Shown piece after piece: positions 33,462 through 42,679 of a stretch of DNA of 64,000 nt. The stretch's first letter is position 1. The number at the start of each line of letters is the position of its first letter. Origin of the DNA: Thalassolituus hydrocarboniclasticus (GTDB lineage: Bacteria; Pseudomonadota; Gammaproteobacteria; Pseudomonadales; Oceanobacteraceae); NCBI RefSeq assembly GCF_025345565.1, contig NZ_CP054475.1, positions 3,389,129 to 3,453,128 on the forward strand, given 5' to 3'. Made by a program: the position numbers and the translations under genes. Below the pieces are notes generated by a model, which was not told where the DNA came from, did no database searches, and worked only from the letters and a program-made list of their open reading frames with translations.

Positions 33462-33701
33462 GTTCCCTCCCTGCATATTCCCTTGCTTAGCGTTCAGTGA
33501 GCACAGGTTCTATGAGTCTAGAAAGACTGCGGCTGATAGCCAGCTCAACAGGAGTGAGAATAAAAAACAGTCTGTAGGTGAGCTGCGATATACCTGTTAT
33601 TTATAAATCACATCACAAAGTGGCCACTAACCTCGCCACATTACTTGCCCGACCGCTGCAGCCTGTTATCATCAACGCCAGCAGATTAACACCTGGTCAC
33701 T
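33462..33701. other. Intergenic region, kinase / 8-oxoguanine deaminase
   Basis: About 345 bases separate the divergent start codons. This left part has no ORF with a ribosome site and no RNA gene that I recognise. A single half site TGGTCA occurs near 33694. Promoters for both genes should be here, but I could not place them. Confidence 0.3.
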
Positions 33702-33748
33702 GCTAACGATCCGCCGCACGCCTGTGCGGTTTATTCTTATTCGTTAGC
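33702..33748 (+). promoter_or_regulatory. Nested inverted repeats in the 8-oxoguanine deaminase leader
   Basis: GCTAACGA (33702-33709) pairs with TCGTTAGC (33741-33748). Inside it CCGCAC (33714-33719) pairs with GTGCGG (33724-33729), followed by TTTATTCTTATTC. The inner hairpin plus U-rich tract looks like an attenuator or terminator, and the outer arms could compete or stack with it. It is about 60 bases before the start codon. Confidence 0.4.
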
Positions 33749-33807
33749 GACCGGTGCCCAGTCCTTCCTGTCTGCCACCACCGCAGCGAACCTTTGCGGA
33801 GCACACC

Positions 33808-35178
33808 ATGAACACTCTCTGGATTAAACACCCCCGTGCCGTATTCAGCGGCAACCTGCAGGACGCCAGTGGCGGCCTGGTGATCGCCGATGGCCGTATC
33901 CTTGAAGTGCTGGCCGCCGGGCAGCAACCCTCCGGCCCTGTCAGTCAGGTATTCGATGCCAGCGAGCACGTTGTCTTGCCCGGCCTGGTGAATACCCATC
34001 ATCATTTCTACCAGACCCTGACCCGCGCCTGCCCACCAGCACTCAACAAGCGCTTATTCCCCTGGCTGCAAACCCTCTACCCGATCTGGGCCGGACTGAC
34101 CCCGGCACAACATGCGCTGGCCACCGAACTGGCGATGGTCGAGCTGTTGCTGTCTGGCTGCACCACGGTGGCCGACCATCATTATCTGTTTCCGGCCGGG
34201 CTGGAAAACGCCATCGATATTCAGGCCGAAACCAGCTTAAAACTGGGTATGCGCGCCACCCTGACCCGTGGTTCGATGAGCCTGAGTGTGGATGATGGCG
34301 GCCTGCCACCGCGTTCGGTGGTGCAGACCGAACAGGTGATTCTGGATGACAGCAAACGCCTGATTGAGCGCTGGCACCAGCGTGATGATCAGGGGCTGCT
34401 GGAAGTCGCTCTGGCGCCCTGCTCGCCGTTTTCCGTCACGCCGGACATCATGCGGGCCAGTGCGGAGCTGGCGGCACAATACGATGTCGGCCTGCATACG
34501 CATCTGGCCGAGACCGAAGATGAAAATGCGTTCTGCCTGAAGATGTTTGGCCAGCGGCCACTGGATTATCTGGACTCGGTCGGCTGGCTGAATAACCGCA
34601 CCTGGCTGGCGCATGGTATTCATTTTAACGATGAAGAAGTGCAGCGACTGGGCCGTGCCGGTACCGGTATCTGCCACTGTCCGTCATCCAATATGGTGCT
34701 GGCATCCGGTATCTGCCGGGTAAATGAATTACGTGCCGCTGGCAGCCCCGTCGGACTGGGTGTCGATGGCAGCGCCTCCAACGACCACAGCAATTTAATG
34801 CAGGAAGTGCGGCAGGCATTATTAATTCAGCGCCTGCGCTATCAGGCCGATGAGTTCACCCATCTGGATGCGTTACATCTGGCTACCAAAGGCTCGGCGC
34901 AGGTATTACGGCGCGATGATATTGGCGAACTGGCGCCCGGTAAGCGTGCGGATATTGCTTTCTTTAAGCTGGATGAACCGCGTTTCAGCGGCGCTCATGA
35001 CCCACTGGCAGCGCTGGTGCTATGTGGTGCAAGTCAGGCTGACGCGGTGATGATCAACGGGGACTGGAAAGTACGCGATAAACAATGGCTGGGCGGCGAT
35101 ATCCACCAGCTGATGGCCAACCACCAGCAGGCGGCCAACCACCAGCAGGCGGCCAGCCAGTTGTTCAGCGGACACTGA
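33808..35178 (+). CDS. 8-Oxoguanine deaminase
   Basis: 456 residues from the ATG at 33808 (GGAG upstream; a frame from 33754 is rejected). An amidohydrolase converting 8-oxoguanine to urate and ammonia. HxH metal ligands are in VNTHHHFYQTLTRACPPALNKRLFPWLQTLYPIW (His64-His66 region), a segment I recall as distinctive of this enzyme versus the TRZ/ATZ deaminases. Further ligands lie in LHTHLAETEDEN, LAHGIHFNDEE and GVDGSASNDHSNL. It feeds urate into the PuuD pathway encoded upstream. The C-terminus has an unusual hexapeptide repeat ANHQQA (35115-35150). Chlorohydrolase-type deaminases are the alternative, but the purine context favours this call. Confidence 0.88.
   Translation: MNTLWIKHPRAVFSGNLQDASGGLVIADGRILEVLAAGQQPSGPVSQVFDASEHVVLPGLVNTHHHFYQTLTRACPPALNKRLFPWLQTLYPIWAGLTPAQHALATELAMVELLLSGCTTVADHHYLFPAGLENAIDIQAETSLKLGMRATLTRGSMSLSVDDGGLPPRSVVQTEQVILDDSKRLIERWHQRDDQGLLEVALAPCSPFSVTPDIMRASAELAAQYDVGLHTHLAETEDENAFCLKMFGQRPLDYLDSVGWLNNRTWLAHGIHFNDEEVQRLGRAGTGICHCPSSNMVLASGICRVNELRAAGSPVGLGVDGSASNDHSNLMQEVRQALLIQRLRYQADEFTHLDALHLATKGSAQVLRRDDIGELAPGKRADIAFFKLDEPRFSGAHDPLAALVLCGASQADAVMINGDWKVRDKQWLGGDIHQLMANHQQAANHQQAASQLFSGH
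35115..35150 (+). repeat. 18-bp tandem repeat inside the deaminase gene
   Basis: Two exact copies of GGCCAACCACCAGCAGGC (35115-35132 and 35133-35150), followed by a partial third copy. It encodes ANHQQA repeated in frame near the C-terminus. Confidence 0.85.
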
Positions 35179-35189
35179 ATCCGGGAAGC

Positions 35190-35220
35190 GGTCAGCAGGA
35201 CCATTTTCTGCCTGCTGACC
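35190..35220 (+). terminator. Hairpin after the 8-oxoguanine deaminase gene
   Basis: GGTCAGCAGG/CCTGCTGACC, a perfect 10-bp stem with an 11-base loop, 12 bases after the stop codon. U-rich but interrupted sequence follows about 15 bases later. Confidence 0.5.
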
Positions 35221-35361
35221 AGCGTTATCTTTATGCTTTTTCTCAGCAGGCCTGCGCTGCTCACATCCTCTTACACAACCGCTGATTTTGTTTACCATTT
35301 TGTCATCTGCAGGTCATGCAAGCGCCGCACTATACGCTGACTTTTTCTGTTTGGTTTTGAT

Positions 35362-37137
35362 ATGGCGCCCCATCTTCTGCAACGCAGTCTGGACGAGCTG
35401 ATCAGCAAGGAAGCCATTCATACCGTGCTGCAACCCATAGTCGATCTGAGCCGCAACCGCGCCCTTGGCTATGAAGCACTCACCCGCGGAGCTCCGGGTC
35501 ATTTATTACAGCGCCCGGATCTGATGTTCCAGGCGGCCCACCAGTTTGACCGGATTCCGGATCTGGAGATTCTCTGCATCCGTTCGGCTATCCGTCATTT
35601 TTCGCGGCAGCAAAGCGACGGCCTGTTATTTATTAATATCTGCCCGCAAAGTCTGCTCAACTATGCTGAGGAGATCAGCGAGCTGACTGAGCGTCTGGCC
35701 CACAATGGTCTGCAGCCAACCGATGTTGTGCTGGAAATTTCCGAGCGCTTTCCGATTGAGAATACCGGTCAGTTCCTGACGCTGATCGGCCATCTGAAAG
35801 AGCTGGGTTATGGCATTGCCATTGACGATCTGGGCAGTGGTTATTCCGGCCTGAAACTCTGGTCAGAGATCCGCCCCGACTACGTCAAAATCGACCGCCA
35901 CTTTATCGACCGCATCGATCAGGACACGGTAAAGCAGGCCTTTGTTTCCTCAGTGGTGCATCTGTGCGAGCAGCTGCAGTGCGAAGTGATTGCCGAAGGT
36001 ATTGAGACTCAGGGCGAGCTGAATTTAATCCGCAGTATGGGTATTCATATCGGTCAGGGGTATCTGCTCGGTAAACCGCAAAGCAAAGCCGAATTCCAGA
36101 CCCCGGAGCACGGCCTGAGCCTCACCAGTCCGGTGCATGCCAATGGCGTCGAACAGCCAATCGTCAACCTGTGCCAGCCACTGGAAACCATTGCCGCCTC
36201 GCTGCCAATGCGCGAAGTTGATGAACTGTTCCGTGATAATCCGCTGCTAATGTCGCTGCCGGTGCTGGAAGAGGAGCGCCCGGTCGGTTTACTGCACCGG
36301 CGTAAATTGCTGGAATTATTCGCCCAGCCATACGGCCGTGCGTTGTTTGAGCGTAAAACCGTCGGCCATTTTATGCAGCAGAATCCGCTGATCGTCGATT
36401 GCGCCATGACGCTTGAGGCGGTCAGCAAAGTACTCACCGATGACGACGACGAAGACCTGCGCCAGCATCTGATTGTTACCTGCGAAGGCCGTTATCAGGG
36501 CGTGGTAAACAGCAAAGACCTGCTCAAACACATTACCGACAGCCAGATTCAGAAAGCCCGTTATGCCAACCCGCTAACCCTGCTGCCGGGTAATGTTCCG
36601 ATCGACGAACATATTGAGCAACTGCTGCGTCAGCAAAGTCATTTCTATTTGCTGTACCTCGATCTGAACCATTTTAAGCCCTACAACGACCAGTATGGTT
36701 ACCGTCAGGGCGATGCGGTATTACGCTGGCTCGGCCGCTTGCTGCAACAGCACAGTTCGGCGCTTAATTTTGTCGGCCATATTGGTGGCGATGATTTTGT
36801 GCTGATCAGTCAGGAAGCGGATTTTTATCCGCTGTGTGAGCAACTGCTGCAGGCGTTTAATCAGCAATGTTCTGAATTTCACCGCAACGATGACTGGAGC
36901 CGCGGCTACCTTAACGCCCATGACCGCAGCGGCCAGCTGAGCCGTATTCCGCTGCTCGGTTTAGCCATTGGCGTGGTGCCCTCAACGCTGATTGAAAATC
37001 AGGACCCGCAGAGTCTGGCCCAGCTGGCAGCCCAGGCCAAACAACAGGCCAAACAAAAAACAGGCAGTGGCTGGCACTGTCTGGGACAGGAGATGCAACC
37101 TATCCTGCCGGTTGCCATTAAAGCCGCAGGCCACTGA
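35362..37137 (+). CDS. EAL-CBS-GGDEF cyclic-di-GMP protein
   Basis: 591 residues without membrane segments. The EAL phosphodiesterase domain (about 15-250) starts with YEALTR (EAL at 38-40) and has LEISER, IDDLGSGYSG, VKIDRHF, AEGIET and GYLLGKP, so catalytic metal ligands appear intact. Two CBS-like segments follow (about 255-400: VNLCQPLETI, VGLLHRRKLLEL, NPLIVDCAMTLEAVSKVL, YQGVVNSKDLL). The C-terminal GGDEF domain has YLDLNHFKPYNDQYGYRQGD and GGDDF at about 475-479, a variant of GGDEF. It lacks the RxxD inhibitory site. It may degrade c-di-GMP with CBS ligands as input, while the GGDDF domain may be weakly active or a GTP sensor. It abuts the next gene tail to tail with no intergenic base. 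Confidence 0.9.
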   Translation: MAPHLLQRSLDELISKEAIHTVLQPIVDLSRNRALGYEALTRGAPGHLLQRPDLMFQAAHQFDRIPDLEILCIRSAIRHFSRQQSDGLLFINICPQSLLNYAEEISELTERLAHNGLQPTDVVLEISERFPIENTGQFLTLIGHLKELGYGIAIDDLGSGYSGLKLWSEIRPDYVKIDRHFIDRIDQDTVKQAFVSSVVHLCEQLQCEVIAEGIETQGELNLIRSMGIHIGQGYLLGKPQSKAEFQTPEHGLSLTSPVHANGVEQPIVNLCQPLETIAASLPMREVDELFRDNPLLMSLPVLEEERPVGLLHRRKLLELFAQPYGRALFERKTVGHFMQQNPLIVDCAMTLEAVSKVLTDDDDEDLRQHLIVTCEGRYQGVVNSKDLLKHITDSQIQKARYANPLTLLPGNVPIDEHIEQLLRQQSHFYLLYLDLNHFKPYNDQYGYRQGDAVLRWLGRLLQQHSSALNFVGHIGGDDFVLISQEADFYPLCEQLLQAFNQQCSEFHRNDDWSRGYLNAHDRSGQLSRIPLLGLAIGVVPSTLIENQDPQSLAQLAAQAKQQAKQKTGSGWHCLGQEMQPILPVAIKAAGH

Positions 37138-38970
37138 TCAGCGACGGTAGTCGGCAGCAATTTTGTAACCGTCACGGGTCGAGTGTTTCACTTCATACAT
37201 CGCCTGATCAGCCGCATTCAATAACTCCTCGCCATCGGTTTCTCCCAGGCGTCCAATGGCGATGCCGGTGCTTGCACTCAGGTTATGAATCTGCGGCCAG
37301 TCCGGCACCTGCAACTCGCGTAACTGTTGCTGCAGACGCCGGGCAAAGGTTTCCGCGCCCTCGGCTCCACAATCAAGCAGCAGCACCGCAAACTCCTCAC
37401 CGCCCAGCCGTGCCAGCCGGTCACGGTCACGCCCGAGACGGCGCAGCAATGCACCAAAGGCCGCCAGCACCGCATCACCGGCGGCGTGACCAAAGCCATC
37501 ATTAATACGTTTAAAGTGATCCAGATCGATCCACAAAACCGCAACGCTACCCTGCCACTGCTTCAGTTGCTGCAATTGCTGCAGCAAGGCACGGCGATTC
37601 AGCAGGCCGGTCAGGCCATCCACATCCGCCAGCACCTGCAGCTGCTGGTTGGCATCCTGCAGGGCGTTGGCTTTTTCCGCCAGCGCCTGAGTACGCTCTG
37701 CCACCCGCTGTTCCAGTTCGCGGTTAACCTGCAACAACTGCTCACTGAGGCGTACGATTTCCTGCCGGGCCCAGACCCGGTTCAGCAGGAAGTTACAGAT
37801 CATCGACACTATAAAAATCAGGAAACCCAGTGGCGACCAGAACTGACCTACCAGTAATTGATTTATCAGCAGCACATCGTGAATAACCGCCACGCCAAGC
37901 AATACCATGCCCGGCAGAATCACCCAGGCGCCACGGCGGCCAAGATAAACAGCGCGCAGCAACACCGCCATGGCAACCACCACCACCAGCAACAATAAGC
38001 CGCCAAAGACGCCCAGTAATGCGGTAAACCATAAGGGCGGCAGCAACAGGCAAGTCAGGGCGGCAAGCAGAAAAGGCAGACTGCACAGATTGCGCAAACG
38101 CCGGCTGAAGTCGCCGCTGAAGGCAGAATGCAGCCAGGTAAACAACAGCACCGGGCTGAGCAGCATACTGATGTAAATAACCCGGATATGAAGTATCCAG
38201 GAAGGGCTGATATCGAGCATCCAGTACAGCGGGGCAAAGGAGGTGGTACCAAGGCGCACGCCCAGCATCAGGGTAAACAAGCCCAGCCACAATCCGGTGC
38301 GGTCTTTACGGTCAACCAGATATTCGAGCAACAGCAGCAGGCCAATCAGTGCCAGCAGCAGCAGAATAACGGCTTCGTAAATCACATGATGGGCATAGCT
38401 GCGGGTGATCTGATACTCAGAGCCCAGTAACAGTGACTGCCAGGGACCAGCACTGTGATGGTGATAGTTAGCCACCTGCAGCACCAGCTTTATACGCCCT
38501 TCAGAGATGCGCCCCAGACTGACCCAGCGATTGCCCTGATAGGGCTGCACCAACTCCAGAGCAGCAGTTACGTTACCGCCGTGAATAAGCTCGCGACCAT
38601 TAGCCAGCAAGCGAAAACTGCTGGTGATTTCAGGAATAAACAGCGCCCAGTTAATGGCCGGATCAAGGCCCTGAATATCCAGCACAAAGGTGGCATAGCC
38701 CTGCCCCGGGTACTGATAACCGGCCTGGCCGCTCTGATCCCAGGTCGATGGCATAACAAACAACGGCCAGTCATCACTGCCGATGCCATCACTCAGCTGC
38801 TGCCAGGCAAAACGCCACTCTCCCGCCAGCGCCAGCGGCTGTGCCGCCGTCCAGCCAGACAGATCCAGCACGCCTTCACGGGCACGGAAAGCGCCGTCCG
38901 GCTCCGCCTGCAACGCCGCAGGCAGCATCATCAGCCAAAGACTCCATATCATCCAAACCAGCCGCTGCAT
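37138..38970 (-). CDS. Membrane diguanylate cyclase (7TM, GGEEF)
   Basis: 610 residues from the ATG at 38970 (GGAG five bases upstream; the frame to 39081 lacks support). A signal peptide ending in LPAALQA precedes a periplasmic sensor (about 20-205) with a galactose-binding-like fold of the 7TMR-DISM type. Seven hydrophobic segments (about 205-420), a coiled coil (about 425-455) and a C-terminal GGDEF domain follow. That domain has DVDGLTGLLNRRAL, IDLDHFKRINDGFGHAAGD and GGEEF at 523-527, with an RxxD product-inhibition site (RDRD) nine residues before it. It therefore should make c-di-GMP with feedback control, responding to a periplasmic ligand. It meets the EAL-CBS-GGDEF gene tail to tail. 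Confidence 0.9.
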   Translation of the reverse strand: MQRLVWMIWSLWLMMLPAALQAEPDGAFRAREGVLDLSGWTAAQPLALAGEWRFAWQQLSDGIGSDDWPLFVMPSTWDQSGQAGYQYPGQGYATFVLDIQGLDPAINWALFIPEITSSFRLLANGRELIHGGNVTAALELVQPYQGNRWVSLGRISEGRIKLVLQVANYHHHSAGPWQSLLLGSEYQITRSYAHHVIYEAVILLLLALIGLLLLLEYLVDRKDRTGLWLGLFTLMLGVRLGTTSFAPLYWMLDISPSWILHIRVIYISMLLSPVLLFTWLHSAFSGDFSRRLRNLCSLPFLLAALTCLLLPPLWFTALLGVFGGLLLLVVVVAMAVLLRAVYLGRRGAWVILPGMVLLGVAVIHDVLLINQLLVGQFWSPLGFLIFIVSMICNFLLNRVWARQEIVRLSEQLLQVNRELEQRVAERTQALAEKANALQDANQQLQVLADVDGLTGLLNRRALLQQLQQLKQWQGSVAVLWIDLDHFKRINDGFGHAAGDAVLAAFGALLRRLGRDRDRLARLGGEEFAVLLLDCGAEGAETFARRLQQQLRELQVPDWPQIHNLSASTGIAIGRLGETDGEELLNAADQAMYEVKHSTRDGYKIAADYRR

Positions 38971-39108
38971 GTTGGCTCCGCAGTCAAAATCCTCTGATGA
39001 AACTATGGCGGGCCTGAATGACAGCGTCAAACCGGAGCGCAAAGCAGCATCCTGCGCAAATGCCTGTATAATGCCGCGCAACTGAAATTCCGAACTCCGG
39101 TGGAAGGC

Positions 39109-40302
39109 ATGAATCCCGATCTGAGCAAATTACAGCCCTATCCCTTTGAGAAACTCGCTAAGCTGAAAGCCGCCGTTACGGCGAATGAGCAGCTGCCGCA
39201 TATCGCCCTGTCCATCGGTGAACCTCAGCATCCGTCTCCGGCCTTTGTGCAGCAGGCGATGATCGACAATATCAGCCGTCTGGAAAATTACCCGACCACC
39301 AAGGGCCTGCCACAGCTGAGCGAAGCCATTGCCAGCTGGCTCAAAAGCCGCTTCAGCCTGAACAGCATTGATCCGGTAGCGCAGGTGATTCCGGTCAACG
39401 GTACACGCGAAGCGATTTTTGCCTTCACCCAGGCGGTGGTTGACCGCAGCCAGCCCGATGCTCTGGTGGTGAGCCCGAATCCGTTCTATCAGATTTACGA
39501 AGGCGCAGCCTATCTGGCCGGTGCCACACCGCATTTCCTGCCTTGTCTGGCCGATAACGATTTCCACCCGGACTACAACGCCGTACCGGCCGATGTCTGG
39601 CAGCGCTGCCAGTTATTGTTCCTGTGCACGCCGGGCAACCCGACCGGTGCGGTACTGAGCTTCGAACAGTTTAAACAGCTGATTGAACTGGCCGACCGTT
39701 ACAACTTCGTACTGGCCAGTGATGAGTGTTATTCCGAAATTTATGTCGATGGCAAAGAAGCGCCGATGGGCCTGCTCGAAGCCTGTGCCCGTTTAGGCCG
39801 TCACGATTATAAAAACTGCGTGGTGTTTCATTCGCTGTCCAAGCGCTCCAACCTGCCGGGCCTGCGTTCCGGTTTTATTGCCGGTGACGCCGCGCTGTTA
39901 AAACCTTTCCTGCTGTACCGTACTTACCACGGCTGCGCGATGCCGCTGCAGACCCAGCTGGCCTCCATTGCCGCCTGGAATGACGAACAGCACGTTGCCG
40001 ATAACCGTGCGCTGTACACGCAGAAATTCCGCGCGGTAATCGACATTCTGAATCCGGTGATGGCGGTGGAACAGACCGACGCCAGTTTTTATTTATGGGC
40101 AAAAACCCCGATTAATGAAGAAACCTTCGCCCAGCAATTATTTGCCCAGCAGAATGTGACTGTGCTGCCCGGCTCCTATTTATCGCGCACCGTCGATGGC
40201 ATTAACCCCGGTGAAAAACGCGTTCGTATGGCTCTGGTGGCTGGTGTTGATGAATGCATCGAAGCCGCTCACCGCATCCGCCGTTTTGTTGAATCTCTGT
40301 AA
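39109..40302 (+). CDS. dapC: Succinyldiaminopimelate transaminase
   Basis: 397 residues from the ATG at 39109, with GGAAGG before it. A fold-type I PLP aminotransferase of lysine and peptidoglycan precursor synthesis, converting N-succinyl-2-amino-6-oxopimelate to N-succinyl-LL-diaminopimelate. The N-terminal MNPDLSKLQPYPFEKLAKLKA is typical of proteobacterial DapC. Others are ALSIGEPQHPSP, VNGTREAIFAF, CTPGNPTGAVLS, SDECYSEIYVDG, the PLP-lysine segment HSLSKRSNLPGLRSGF (Lys245) and RVRMALVAGVDECIEAA. It starts a two-gene unit with the SufE protein gene 9 bases downstream; in pseudomonads dapC and csdE-type genes are also neighbours. Confidence 0.92.
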   Translation: MNPDLSKLQPYPFEKLAKLKAAVTANEQLPHIALSIGEPQHPSPAFVQQAMIDNISRLENYPTTKGLPQLSEAIASWLKSRFSLNSIDPVAQVIPVNGTREAIFAFTQAVVDRSQPDALVVSPNPFYQIYEGAAYLAGATPHFLPCLADNDFHPDYNAVPADVWQRCQLLFLCTPGNPTGAVLSFEQFKQLIELADRYNFVLASDECYSEIYVDGKEAPMGLLEACARLGRHDYKNCVVFHSLSKRSNLPGLRSGFIAGDAALLKPFLLYRTYHGCAMPLQTQLASIAAWNDEQHVADNRALYTQKFRAVIDILNPVMAVEQTDASFYLWAKTPINEETFAQQLFAQQNVTVLPGSYLSRTVDGINPGEKRVRMALVAGVDECIEAAHRIRRFVESL

Positions 40303-40311
40303 GGACTGATT

Positions 40312-40743
40312 ATGGCTTTAGTACAGAACCCGTTCGGCGCAGACATCAGCACCGAAGATATCCTCGACACCCTCGGCTTTTTTGACGACTGGGAAGAGCG
40401 CTACAAATACATCATCGACCTGGGTAAACAATTACCGGCGATGAGTGATGACAAGAAAAATGATACCTACCTGCTGCGCGGCTGCCAGAGTCAGGTATGG
40501 ATCGACAGCGAATTAAATAACGGCGTGTTGACCTTTGAAGCCGACTCCGACGCCCATATCGTGCGCGGTTTACTCGGTGTGGTGCTGGCCGCTTACAACC
40601 ATAAAACCCCGGCTGACATTATCGCCTTCGATATCGATGATTATTTCAGCAAGATTGATCTGGTAAAGCACCTGAGTCCGACCCGCGGCAATGGCCTGCG
40701 CGCCATGGTACAGCGCATTCAGGACACCGCGCGTAACGCCTGA
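40312..40743 (+). CDS. SufE/CsdE-type sulfur acceptor for Fe-S assembly
   Basis: 143 residues. It accepts persulfide sulfur from a cysteine desulfurase (SufS or CsdA) on Cys58 in the loop DTYLLRGCQSQVW and passes it on. The rest (FDDWEERYKYIIDLGKQLP, AHIVRGLLGVVLAAYNHKTPADI, HLSPTRGNGLRAMVQRI) is standard for the family. A cysteine desulfurase gene is not in the window, so I cannot say whether it is SufE or CsdE. It follows dapC by 9 bases and is followed by a hairpin. Confidence 0.92.
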   Translation: MALVQNPFGADISTEDILDTLGFFDDWEERYKYIIDLGKQLPAMSDDKKNDTYLLRGCQSQVWIDSELNNGVLTFEADSDAHIVRGLLGVVLAAYNHKTPADIIAFDIDDYFSKIDLVKHLSPTRGNGLRAMVQRIQDTARNA

Positions 40744-40756
40744 TTACAAATCGCAA

Positions 40757-40796
40757 AGGCTGAATAATCACGGCGGCGATCGTAATTATTCAGCCT
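40757..40796 (+). terminator. Hairpin after the SufE gene
   Basis: Perfect 12-bp stem AGGCTGAATAAT/ATTATTCAGCCT (40757-40768 with 40785-40796), loop 16 bases, 14 bases after the stop codon, but no U-run follows. Confidence 0.4.
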
Positions 40797-40907
40797 GCTG
40801 TAGTTATCCCACCATAACAACACAGAATACCGGCGGATGTTCACCTTGCTCTGGCTGGTACTAATCGCTAGCCTGAAGCACATCCTTTATATACAAAGAC
40901 CTCTCCG

Positions 40908-42641
40908 ATGCTGCGCTGGCTCTGGCAATTTATCCGTCCTTACAAATTCCGTTTAACCATCGCCATCATTGCCCTGGTCACCACCGCCGGGCTTACCCTG
41001 GGCCTCGGTCAGGGCGTGCGCTTAATGGTCGACAATGGTTTTGCCGCACAATCCACCGAAGGTCTGGCCGACGCCCTGCAGCTGTTCGCCATTCTGGTTG
41101 TACTGGTTTCTACCGGGGCTTATTTCCGCTTTTATATGGTGTCGTGGCTCGGTGAGCGGGTGGTGGCCGATATCCGCAAGCAGCTGTATCAGCACCTGGT
41201 CAGCCTGCCTCCCAGCTTTTTTGAAGACAATCTGGCCGGTGAAATACAGAGCCGGGTAACCACCGACACCACATTACTGCAGACGGTTATCGGCTCATCA
41301 TTTTCATTTGCCCTGCGTAATTCGCTGACCTTTATCGGTGGTATCACGCTGATGTTTTTAAGCAATTTAAAACTCAGCCTGATTGTTCTGGTCGCCGTGC
41401 CTTTAGTGGTTTTTCCGATGATTTATTTTGGCCGAAAGGTGAAAAAACTGTCCCGTGACAGCCAGGATAAAATTGCCAGCGTCGGCGCCTGGGCCGGTGA
41501 AAGTCTGCAGCATATTAAAGTGGTTCAGGCATTTACCCGCGAAGATATTGTTACCCAACAATTCGCCCTCGCCGCTGAAGGTGCTTTTGACGTAGCCCTG
41601 AAACGAATCCGCCAGCGCGCCTGGCTGATTGCTCTGGTGATGGTGCTGGTGATGGGGTCTGTGGCCGGTATGCTGTATATCGGCGGCAGCGATGTAATTG
41701 CCGGAAAATTGTCCGGCGGTGATCTGGCCGCCTTTGTGTTTTACGCCATTATGGTCGCCGGTTCGCTGGCTGCCGTGACCGAAGTCTATGGTGAAGTACA
41801 GCGTGCCGCCGGCGCCGCTGAGCGTATCCGCGAGCTGCTGGCGACCGAAGCTGAAATTCAGTCACCACAACAAAGCACAGTTATTCCGTTTGAAGAAAAA
41901 GCAGGCCAGCCGTTAGTCAGTTTCCGCGATGTGCATTATCACTACCCCAGCCGTCCAGACAGTAAAGCCATCAGCCATTTAACACTGGATATTCAGCCCG
42001 GCGAGCGTATCGCACTGGTTGGCCCATCCGGGGCCGGAAAATCCACCTTATTTGATTTATTACTGCGCTTCCGCGACCCGCAACAGGGCGATATTCTGCT
42101 GCATGGAAAATCGTTACGGGACTGGGATTTACAGCAGCTGCGCAGCCAGTTTGCGCTGGTGCCACAGCAACCCGTGCTGTTCAGCGCCAACGTGTTGGAT
42201 AACCTGCGTTACGGCAACCCCGATGCCAGTGAAGACGATATTCTGGCCGCCGCTAAAGCTGCCCATGCCGATGAGTTTATTCAGCAACTACCGGATAAAT
42301 ATCAGTCGTTTTTAGGGGAGCAAGGGGTAAAGTTATCGGGCGGACAGAAACAACGGCTGGCCATTGCCCGTGCTATTTTACGCGATCCGGAAATATTATT
42401 GCTGGATGAAGCCACCAGCGCCCTCGATGCCCAGAGCGAGCATCTGGTGCAACAGGCACTGGATGGCTTAATGAAAAACCGCACCACCTTTGTCATTGCC
42501 CACCGCCTGGCAACCATCACCAATGTTGACCGTATTGCGGTATTTGATCATGGCCAACTGGTGGCGATAGGCACACATAACGAACTCCTGACACATTCAC
42601 CGCTGTATAAACGGCTGGCGGATCTGCAGTTTGGCCATTGA
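40908..42641 (+). CDS. MsbA/LmrA-type ABC exporter (half transporter)
   Basis: 577 residues, one transmembrane domain (about six helices, residues 12-300) fused to one NBD, so it acts as a homodimer. The NBD has Walker A GPSGAGKST (about 365), LSGGQKQR, Walker B ILLLDEATSALD and switch His in VIAHRLAT, all intact. The TM domain has WLGERVVADIRKQLYQHLVSLPPSFFEDNLAGEIQSRVTTDT, typical of bacterial type IV exporters. The substrate (lipid A, drug or other amphiphile) is not predictable; MsbA itself in many Gammaproteobacteria sits beside lpxK, which is not seen here. The gene stands alone on the plus strand after the dapC-SufE unit. Confidence 0.9.
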   Translation: MLRWLWQFIRPYKFRLTIAIIALVTTAGLTLGLGQGVRLMVDNGFAAQSTEGLADALQLFAILVVLVSTGAYFRFYMVSWLGERVVADIRKQLYQHLVSLPPSFFEDNLAGEIQSRVTTDTTLLQTVIGSSFSFALRNSLTFIGGITLMFLSNLKLSLIVLVAVPLVVFPMIYFGRKVKKLSRDSQDKIASVGAWAGESLQHIKVVQAFTREDIVTQQFALAAEGAFDVALKRIRQRAWLIALVMVLVMGSVAGMLYIGGSDVIAGKLSGGDLAAFVFYAIMVAGSLAAVTEVYGEVQRAAGAAERIRELLATEAEIQSPQQSTVIPFEEKAGQPLVSFRDVHYHYPSRPDSKAISHLTLDIQPGERIALVGPSGAGKSTLFDLLLRFRDPQQGDILLHGKSLRDWDLQQLRSQFALVPQQPVLFSANVLDNLRYGNPDASEDDILAAAKAAHADEFIQQLPDKYQSFLGEQGVKLSGGQKQRLAIARAILRDPEILLLDEATSALDAQSEHLVQQALDGLMKNRTTFVIAHRLATITNVDRIAVFDHGQLVAIGTHNELLTHSPLYKRLADLQFGH

Positions 42642-42679
42642 AAATCAAAAAAACTACTAACAAAAAATGCACTTTAAAA

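Noticed and set aside
33694-33699. Third RutR operator before the 8-oxoguanine deaminase gene
   Set aside because: Only the half site TGGTCA is present and its partner arm does not match.
33754-33807. Upstream start for the deaminase
   Set aside because: The N-terminal extension is Pro/Ser-rich and unlike the family, and the ATG at 33808 follows GGAG.
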